A DNA stretch of 53,217 nt from Desulfobacteraceae bacterium (GTDB lineage: Bacteria > Desulfobacterota > Desulfobacteria > Desulfobacterales > ETH-SRB1). Shown here one piece after another: positions 47,976 through 53,217 of the stretch. The DNA lies in contig JAPVVG010000216.1 of the NCBI GenBank assembly GCA_028571455.1, positions 1 to 53,217 on the forward strand. The letters are read 5' to 3'. The notes under the pieces are model-generated. The model did not search any database and had not been told where the DNA came from. It was given only the letters and a program-made list of their open reading frames with translations. Every line of letters starts with the position of its first letter. Within the stretch, counting starts at the first letter, position 1. Made by a program: the position numbers and the translations under genes.

Positions 47976-47998
47976 AGTTTATAAGTTTATATTGTCAA
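47976..47998 (+). repeat. Right copy of 23-bp direct repeat around DUF2293
   Basis: AGTTTATAAGTTTATAT followed by TGTCAA; 22 of 23 bases match the copy at 47120-47142, in the same orientation. Confidence 0.7.
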
Positions 47999-48052
47999 AA
48001 AGTAAATATTGATTTTCTTTTGCGATTTATTCACCGCCAATAGCCGTAGAGT

Positions 48053-48157
48053 TCAGTATTTGTCTAATTTATCGATGATGTTCTCAATGTCGCTAAAAAT
48101 GAAGACTCGACCTTGTGAATCGTCAAGCCTCTTATAAGCGCCCGTTAAATACCTGCC
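48053..48157 (-). pseudogene. Possible gene fragment on the minus strand
   Basis: A short open stretch on the minus strand reads GGRYLTGAYKRLDDSQGRVF then IFSDIENIIDKLDKY and a TGA stop (48055-48053). Its composition is protein-like, but it has no ATG and no ribosome binding site, and is closed by TAA upstream. I do not recognise the family. It may be the tail of a lost gene in this accessory patch. Confidence 0.3.
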
Positions 48158-48278
48158 CCCACGCAAAAGTTAGGTTGTTTAGATGTTTCTTAAATTAATA
48201 TTATGGCAATTATTAAACATTTACAAAATAAAGTTTTCGATATATAAACTTACCATTATAATTTAGAGGCGTAAGCAT

Positions 48279-48485
48279 ATGAAAATATATACAATAGGTT
48301 ATGAAGGGTTGAAGCAGAAGGCTTTTTTGGCCTGGTTGCAACGCTATGAAATTAATGTAATCGCTGATGTGCGGCGCCTCCCGTTAAGCCGTAAAAAAGG
48401 TTTCTCAAAAAATAGTTTAAATGAATTGCTTGCCAAAAATAATATCGAATATATCAGTTATCGTGAGCTGGGCACCTCAAAATAG
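48279..48485 (+). pseudogene. Truncated DUF488 protein
   Basis: A 68-residue ORF with a clear DUF488 N-terminus: MKIYTIGYEGLKQKAFLAWL, VIADVRRLPLSRKKGFSKN and EYISYRELGTSK. Full DUF488 proteins have about 120-180 residues, and the LGTPK-type motif lies in the first half. Here a TAG follows directly after GTSK, and none of the three downstream frames continues the family. The stop abuts the next start (TAGATG). It is probably a 3'-truncated remnant, though a short functional product cannot be excluded. Confidence 0.7.
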
Positions 48486-49094
48486 ATGTTTCTGCCTCTG
48501 AAAAAAGTCACAGCTCAATATAATAAATATTCAGTTTTTATAGACAGGTTAAAGACACTTTATGCGGCAATGGATCAAAAATACAAAGAGGCTGCTGATT
48601 ACTATGGATTTCATTGCCAGGGCTGTGACGACAATTGCTGCCTCACCCGTTTTTATCATTATACACTTTTAGAATACCTTTATATTTTAGAGGGGTACAA
48701 CACACTTGAACCAGGACGGCAAATTGAAACAAAAAACAGGGCTATGGAGGTATGCAGGAAAACTGATGAGGCTGACGAAAAAGGCATGGCTGTGCGACTC
48801 ATGTGTCCGCTGAATTTTGATGGTTTGTGCATACTATATGACTATCGCCCAATGATATGCAGACTGCACGGCATTCCCCACGAACTACAAAATGCCGATC
48901 ATAGGGTAATGTATAGCCCTGGATGTGAGGCTTTTACAAAACAGATCAAATCAAAGGAATACTATAAGTTTGACAGGACGCCTTTTTATATAAAGATGGC
49001 TGAACTGGAAAGTGAGCTGAAAAAGGCAGGCTGTATTACGCAAAAGTTAAAAATGACTGTAGCAGAGATGCTGGTTGAGGGATTGAGGGATTAA
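48486..49094 (+). CDS. YkgJ-family cysteine-cluster protein
   Basis: A 202-residue protein with the CxxCxxxCC cluster (C44, C47, C51, C52 in FHCQGCDDNCCLTRF) and later cysteines in RLMCPLNFDGLCILYDYRPMICRLHGIPH. The YkgJ family is described as putative zinc- or iron-chelating; function unknown. The ATG directly follows the truncated DUF488 stop without a ribosome binding site, so translation may be coupled, or the true start may be Met29 (48570). The last residues VEGLRD and the stop lie in a TGAGGGAT octamer array. Confidence 0.8.
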   Translation: MFLPLKKVTAQYNKYSVFIDRLKTLYAAMDQKYKEAADYYGFHCQGCDDNCCLTRFYHYTLLEYLYILEGYNTLEPGRQIETKNRAMEVCRKTDEADEKGMAVRLMCPLNFDGLCILYDYRPMICRLHGIPHELQNADHRVMYSPGCEAFTKQIKSKEYYKFDRTPFYIKMAELESELKKAGCITQKLKMTVAEMLVEGLRD

Positions 49095-49107
49095 GGGATT
49101 GAGGGAT
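49076..49107 (+). repeat. TGAGGGAT octamer array, four units
   Basis: Four tandem octamers; the third is TAAGGGAT and supplies the TAA stop of the YkgJ-family gene. The first units code for its last residues. Confidence 0.85.
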
Positions 49108-49208
49108 TGAAATAATAGTGCTAATTTTTTTGATTATAAATACCATATATAGCGTTTATATAGACATGGCTATCCAGATATAGTTTATGATTCTTTTGGC
49201 ATGTAACT

Positions 49209-49227
49209 AATTGCAAATTTTGCAATT
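49209..49227. promoter_or_regulatory. Palindrome upstream of the aprBA promoter
   Basis: AATTGCAAATTTTGCAATT: 9-bp perfect arms around a single T, ending 17 bp before the -35 box. It could be an operator. It does not match the TTGTGA-N6-TCACAA pattern I know for HcpR/CRP-type sites, nor the TTGTTAA-N4-TTAACAA pattern of Rex. Confidence 0.5.
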
Positions 49228-49244
49228 TTGTTATTTAAAAGTTC

Positions 49245-49273
49245 TTGACAAGTAAAATGCTAAGTGATATTAA
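49245..49273 (+). promoter_or_regulatory. Promoter of aprBA
   Basis: -35 TTGACA (49245-49250), 17-bp spacer, -10 TATTAA (49268-49273). This leaves a 5' leader of about 230 nt before aprB. A second, weaker pair (TTGTTA 49357-49362, 16 bp, TACTAT 49379-49384) lies nearer the gene. Confidence 0.6.
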
Positions 49274-49510
49274 AAACATCTGGAATGAAGCTGAGATATC
49301 TTGCTGATTTTACAGGATATACTCAGTTTAATGATGTTCCATTTTTGTTGATACTTTTGTTAAGAAAATTTCTGTAAATACTATTTAATCCGGCTAAATA
49401 CTTAACTTTTGAGCCGTTATTATGAAGGGAGGTGCAAAAAACATTTAGAAAAAAATTGACTGGAATTTTGCAACAACAATCTTACAAAGCAAAATTAGGA
49501 GGTATGATTA

Positions 49511-49945
49511 ATGCCAAGTTTTGTAATTGATGAAAAATGTGATGGTTGCAAAGGCGGGGACAAAACAGCCTGCATGTACATTTGTCCAAACGACCTTATG
49601 GTCCTGGACCCCAATGCTATGAAGGCTTATAACCAGGAGCCTAACCAGTGCTGGGAATGTTTCTCATGCGTAAAGATTTGCCCCACCCAGGCTATTGAAG
49701 TTAGAGGTTATTCTGATTTTGTGCCTCTGGGAAGCAGTGTAATGCCTATGCTGGGAACCGAAGATGTTATGTGGACCTGCAAGTTTAGAAACGGACTTAT
49801 TAAACGGTTTAAATTCCCGATCCGTACTACTCCTGAAGGCGCCGCCAATGCTTATCCGGATTTAAAAGGAAAAGATCTCGACAGTGAAGTGCTTTCGACG
49901 GAAGAGGCAGATGGGTACACTCTTAAAACACCCCAAACTGTTTAA
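49511..49945 (+). CDS. aprB: Adenylylsulfate reductase, beta subunit
   Basis: The iron-sulfur subunit of dissimilatory APS reductase, which reduces APS to sulfite and AMP in the cytosol; it relays electrons to the FAD in AprA. The 144-residue protein has two 4Fe-4S motifs: C10/C13/C21/C25 in CDGCKGGDKTACMYICP, with the AprB-specific insertion, and C47/C50/C53/C57 in CWECFSCVKICP. The remainder is the AprB-specific tail that wraps AprA. AGGAGG precedes the ATG. aprA follows after 68 bp. Confidence 0.98.
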   Translation: MPSFVIDEKCDGCKGGDKTACMYICPNDLMVLDPNAMKAYNQEPNQCWECFSCVKICPTQAIEVRGYSDFVPLGSSVMPMLGTEDVMWTCKFRNGLIKRFKFPIRTTPEGAANAYPDLKGKDLDSEVLSTEEADGYTLKTPQTV

Positions 49946-50013
49946 AACGGGATGTAGTTTCTGAAGAACCAGTAATTGACAAATTCATGAATTATATTTA
50001 AGGAGGATGCAAT

Positions 50014-51993
50014 ATGGCACTACCAAATAAAGTTTTGGGTGAACTCAAAGCCGTAAAAGATCCGGAAGTCGAAGAACGAGAGGTCGATATTCTGATTGTG
50101 GGCGGCGGAATGGCTGCGACGGGCGCTGCTTTTGAAGCAAAGAAATGGATGTCTGAAGGCCAGACAGTTCTTATGGTTGACAAGGCTTCCCTTGAGCGTA
50201 GTGGCGCTGTTGCCCAAGGATTGTCGGCAATCAACACATATATCGGCGAAAATGCAATTGAGGATTATGTTCGCATGGTTCGCAACGACCTGATGGGAAT
50301 AGTCCGTGAAGACCTTATCTATGACCTTGGGAATCACATCGATGATTCTGTCCATCTGTTTGAAGAATGGGGTCTGCCGATGTGGAAATTGTCAGAAGAC
50401 GGAAAGAACATGGACGGGAAAAAAGGCCTGAAGATGGGTACCTTAAAGTCAGGCGCTACTCCAGTCCGTACCGGCAAGTGGCAGATAATGATTAACGGAG
50501 AATCTTACAAGAGGATCGTTGCCGAAGCCGCCAAGCTGGCTATTGGAGACGAAAATATTCTTGAGCGTGTTTTTATTGTTGAGGTTCTTCTCGAAGCCAA
50601 TAAAGAGAACCAGATTGCAGGCGCTGTCGGTTTTTCCGTGCGTGAAAACAAGGTTTACATCATCAAGTGCAAGACCATGCTGGTAGCCTGTGGCGGCGCA
50701 GTAAATATCTATCAGCCTCGTAGTGTTGGGGAAGGTATGGGCCGTGCATGGTATCCTGTATGGAATGCCGGCTCCACATACACCATGTGTATGAAAGTAG
50801 GCGCCGAGCTTACCATGATGGAAAACCGTTTTACCCCTGCGCGTTTTAAGGATGGTTACGGTCCTGTTGGCGCATGGTTCCTGCTGTTTAAGGCCAAAGC
50901 ATTAAATGGTCTGGGTGAAGCGTTTGCATTCAGCGATGCTGCCAAGGCGGAACTCGAGAAATATGCTCCTTATGGAACTGCCGCGGTTACGCCGACCTGT
51001 CTCAGAAACCACCTGATGCTCGTTGAGATGAAGGAAGGCCGTGGACCTATCATTATGGATACTGTTACGGCTCTTGCCGATCTTGCCGCGAAACTGGACA
51101 AGAAAGAGCTAAAACATCTTGAATCAGAGGCATGGGAAGATTTCTTAGACATGACATGCGGGCAGGCCAACCTGTGGTGTGCACAGAACTGCGAGCCTGA
51201 AAAGAAGAATTCCGAGATTATGCCGACCGAGCCATACCTGCTCGGATCCCATTCCGGTTGCTGCGGTCTCTGGGTTTCCGGTCCGGATCTTGACTGGGTT
51301 CCCGATGCATACAAGATTAAAGCAGCCAATGGCAAAGTTTACAACCGTATGACAACGGTTGACGGTCTGTTTTCCTCTGGTGACGGTGTCGGCGGTTCAG
51401 GTCACAAGTTCTCATCCGGTTCACATGCCGAAGGACGCATGGCAATGAAGGCAATGGTTAGATTTGCACGCGACAACGCTGATTTTGCGCCGGCCCTGAG
51501 CATGTCAAAAGAAGAAATTGTTGATCTGGTTTACAAGCCTGTCAGGACCTACCTTGAGCATTGTGCATATACTACTGCCGTTGATATTAACCCGAATTAT
51601 CTGAAGCCTGAAGGAATGGCTTTCCGGCTAATGAAGGCTACCCACGAATACGGAGCCGGTACAGCTACATTCTATCAGACAAGCAGCAAGAACCTGGAGA
51701 TTGTTATGGATCTGCTCCAGGTAATGCGCGAAGACTGCGAGAAGCTGGCAGCCGGTGATCTTCACGAGCTGATGAGATGCTGGGAAATTTTTCATCGTAT
51801 CTGGACAGTTGAATCCCATCTGCGTCACATCCAGTTCCGCAAAGAGACACGTTATCCCGGATTCTACTATCAGTCTGATTATCCAGGACAGGATGATGCA
51901 AACTGGTTCTGCTTTACGAACTCAAAGTATGATCCAAAAGCCGCAAAATGGGAGATGATGAAGAGGGATTACATCAAGATTATTCCTGATTAA
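50014..51993 (+). CDS. aprA: Adenylylsulfate reductase, alpha subunit
   Basis: The FAD-containing catalytic subunit, of the fumarate-reductase-like flavoprotein family. The 659-residue length is right. The FAD motif DILIVGGGMAATGAAFEA spans about 25-42; AprA-typical stretches include ERSGAVAQGLSAINTY, ENRFTPARFKDGYGPVGAWFLLFKA, SHSGCCGLWVSG and SGDGVGGSGHKFSSGSHAEGR. AAGGAGGATGC precedes the start. Codon use is less AT-biased than that of most neighbours, as expected for a very highly expressed gene. A strong terminator follows. Confidence 0.98.
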   Translation: MALPNKVLGELKAVKDPEVEEREVDILIVGGGMAATGAAFEAKKWMSEGQTVLMVDKASLERSGAVAQGLSAINTYIGENAIEDYVRMVRNDLMGIVREDLIYDLGNHIDDSVHLFEEWGLPMWKLSEDGKNMDGKKGLKMGTLKSGATPVRTGKWQIMINGESYKRIVAEAAKLAIGDENILERVFIVEVLLEANKENQIAGAVGFSVRENKVYIIKCKTMLVACGGAVNIYQPRSVGEGMGRAWYPVWNAGSTYTMCMKVGAELTMMENRFTPARFKDGYGPVGAWFLLFKAKALNGLGEAFAFSDAAKAELEKYAPYGTAAVTPTCLRNHLMLVEMKEGRGPIIMDTVTALADLAAKLDKKELKHLESEAWEDFLDMTCGQANLWCAQNCEPEKKNSEIMPTEPYLLGSHSGCCGLWVSGPDLDWVPDAYKIKAANGKVYNRMTTVDGLFSSGDGVGGSGHKFSSGSHAEGRMAMKAMVRFARDNADFAPALSMSKEEIVDLVYKPVRTYLEHCAYTTAVDINPNYLKPEGMAFRLMKATHEYGAGTATFYQTSSKNLEIVMDLLQVMREDCEKLAAGDLHELMRCWEIFHRIWTVESHLRHIQFRKETRYPGFYYQSDYPGQDDANWFCFTNSKYDPKAAKWEMMKRDYIKIIPD

Positions 51994-52028
51994 TCAACAA
52001 TTCGACCGCTCAACAGTCGAATAAGCTG

Positions 52029-52061
52029 CCTCCAGGTGTCGCAAGATGCCTGGAGGTTTTT
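52029..52061 (+). terminator. Intrinsic terminator after aprA
   Basis: A 12-bp stem, CCTCCAGGTGTC with GATGCCTGGAGG (two G-T wobbles), closed by a GCAA tetraloop (52041-52044) and followed by T5. It separates aprBA from qmoA, which would need its own promoter or read-through. Confidence 0.9.
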
Positions 52062-52068
52062 AATAATT

Positions 52069-52146
52069 AAGAATGATAAATTTGTAAAGGCGGGATCAAG
52101 GGAGCCATCAAAAATGTTTATTTTCTTTTTACAAATCTTTCATTCT
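52069..52146. promoter_or_regulatory. Inverted repeat in the qmoA leader
   Basis: AAGAATGATAAATTTGTAAA (52069-52088) and CTTTTTACAAATCTTTCATTCT (52125-52146, opposite strand) pair over about 19 bp with two mismatches and a loop of about 36 bases. The right arm ends 32 bp before the qmoA start. It could be a regulatory stem-loop or a binding region. Confidence 0.45.
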
Positions 52147-52178
52147 CAAATTTTTTATTCATAATGCGGAGGGATAGC

Positions 52179-53217
52179 ATGGCAGAAGACAAAGCAGCCC
52201 CTGTTAGCGGAAGCATTTTGGTCGTTGGAGGAGGAATAAGCGGATTGACCACATGCCTGGAAGCTGCCGAAGTGGGGTACGAGGTATTCCTGGTCGAGAA
52301 AAATCCTTACCTGGGCGGAAGAGTGGCACAGCTAAATCAATATTTCCCCAAGCTTTGTCCCCCGTCCTGCGGTCTTGAAATTAATTTCAGAAGAATAAAA
52401 GACAATCGAAAAATAAGAGTATTTACACTGGGAGAGGTTGAAAAGGTTGACGGAACACCCGGCAACTATGATGTTACTATCAAGTTAAGCCCGAGGTATG
52501 TTAACGAAAACTGCACCTGCTGCGGGGACTGCGAGGCGGCCTGCGAAACCGAAATTTCCAGTGATTTTAATTTTGGAATGAATAAGATCAAGGGCGCTTA
52601 TCTCCCCTTTGAAATGGCTTTTCCGGCCCGTTATGTGATCTCTCCCGAGATCATCGGGACCGATGACGCCAAGCGGTGTAAGGAAGCCTGTAAATACGAC
52701 GCCGTCGATCTTGACATGCAAGCTAAAACCATTAATCTGAAAGTTGGAGCCATTGTATGGGCTACGGGATGGGAACCGTATGATGCTGCAAAGATAGACA
52801 ATCTGGGCTTTGGCAAGTATCAGAACATCATTACCAATATGATGTTGGAAAGACTGGCATCTCCCAACGGGCCGACAAAGGGACAGATCTTCCGCCCCTC
52901 AGACAGCAAACAGCCGGAAAGCGTAGCCTTTGTTCAGTGCGCGGGATCAAGGGATGAAAATCATCTTACTTATTGTTCCTACATTTGCTGTATGGCTTCA
53001 CTGAAGCATGCCACTTATATAAGGGAGCGGTATCCTGATGCCAAGATCTATATCTTTTATATCGATATTAGAACTCCGGGCTACAAGTATGAAAAGTTTT
53101 ACAAGAAAATTAAAGAAGACAAAAATGTTTTTTTTATAAAAGGCAAGTTTGCAGAGGTCAATGAAAATCCGGATTCCAAAAATATAACAGTGGTTTCAGA
53201 AAATTCTGTCACAGGTG
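52179..53217 (+). CDS. qmoA: Quinone-interacting membrane-bound oxidoreductase subunit QmoA (5' part)
   Basis: QmoABC links the menaquinone pool to APS reductase; QmoA is an HdrA-like FAD protein on the cytosolic side. The frame starts at ATG 52179 behind GGAGGG and stays open to the end of the window (346 codons seen, 3' end missing). The FAD motif ILVVGGGISGL spans 13-23 and KNPYLGGRVAQLNQYFPKLC is HdrA/QmoA-like. Cysteines in CPPSCGLE and NCTCCGDCEAAC may bind an Fe-S cluster. FVQCAGSRDENHLTYCSYICC matches the HdrA cysteine region. The aprBA-qmoA order is typical of sulfate reducers. Confidence 0.96.
   Translation, partial: MAEDKAAPVSGSILVVGGGISGLTTCLEAAEVGYEVFLVEKNPYLGGRVAQLNQYFPKLCPPSCGLEINFRRIKDNRKIRVFTLGEVEKVDGTPGNYDVTIKLSPRYVNENCTCCGDCEAACETEISSDFNFGMNKIKGAYLPFEMAFPARYVISPEIIGTDDAKRCKEACKYDAVDLDMQAKTINLKVGAIVWATGWEPYDAAKIDNLGFGKYQNIITNMMLERLASPNGPTKGQIFRPSDSKQPESVAFVQCAGSRDENHLTYCSYICCMASLKHATYIRERYPDAKIYIFYIDIRTPGYKYEKFYKKIKEDKNVFFIKGKFAEVNENPDSKNITVVSENSVTG

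Noticed and set aside
48486-48600. Read-through of DUF488 into the next ORF
   Set aside because: The downstream frames do not resemble the DUF488 C-terminal half, so a simple stop-codon mutation does not explain the truncation.
49209-49227. Rex or HcpR operator upstream of aprB
   Set aside because: The palindrome does not fit either published consensus pattern as I know it.

Overview
The window is a stretch of a mesophilic, Gram-negative, sulfate-reducing bacterium, most likely of the Desulfobacterales (Desulfobacterota, formerly Deltaproteobacteria). The strongest evidence is the aprB-aprA-qmoA cluster at the right end (dissimilatory APS reductase and its electron-donor complex). A tetrahaem periplasmic cytochrome c3 and the outer-membrane genes lptD, tolC and hldE agree with this. 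No rRNA, tRNA, CRISPR array, prophage or intact transposase gene was found. The placement is inferred from gene content only.

Layout. 1-8.4 kb: end of tsaE, aspartate kinase lysC, a TviB-type UDP-sugar dehydrogenase, then a minus-strand block (DUF167, hldE, ybgC, thrH, hom, alaC-like). LysC, Hom and ThrH form the aspartate-to-threonine route, with ThrH likely standing in for homoserine kinase. 8.8-15.5 kb: purM, lptD (behind a 13-codon leader ORF), a NusG paralogue, an HU-type protein, holB and ricT. 15.7-23.7 kb: metG, then kdnA-kdnB, which make the modified LPS sugar 8-amino-Kdo, followed by a 1252-residue GlmS-like protein of unusual architecture. 24-31.9 kb: rluB, argJ, cytochrome c3, tatC-tatB, mltA, pyrR, moaB. 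32-38.5 kb: a glycosyltransferase, a GlcF-like Fe-S protein, Mn-pyrophosphatase ppaC, ubiE/menG, dnaJ, queD and pyrE, the last with a promoter-terminator leader that looks like an attenuator. 39-46.9 kb: a co-directional cell-envelope and division run: tolC-like, ftsE, ftsX, an EnvC-like activator, ctpA, a YibQ-type deacetylase and a YchF-like GTPase. 47-49.1 kb: a small accessory patch with a DUF2293 gene between direct repeats, a truncated DUF488 gene and a YkgJ-family gene. 49.2-53.2 kb: aprB, aprA and the start of qmoA.

The most distinctive feature is what fills the gaps between genes. Many intergenic regions hold arrays of short (7-9 bp) degenerate words arranged as outward-facing inverted arms: GAGGTCAGA, TTAGCAG, GAACGTCCAACATC, GTCGAGTAG, TTGAAATT and GTTCAAGG types. 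Several different word families are nested inside one another. At least five elements share one terminal inverted repeat, close to GTAACCGTTCACGG...CCGTGAACGGTTAC. One of these carries a decayed four-helix-bundle protein gene, and another is the same element with that gene almost completely deleted. Word arrays also abut or run into the 3' ends of lysC, argJ, rluB, mltA and the YkgJ gene, in three cases coding for the last residues. This repeat system and the giant GlmS-like protein beside kdnAB are the best candidates here for something undescribed.
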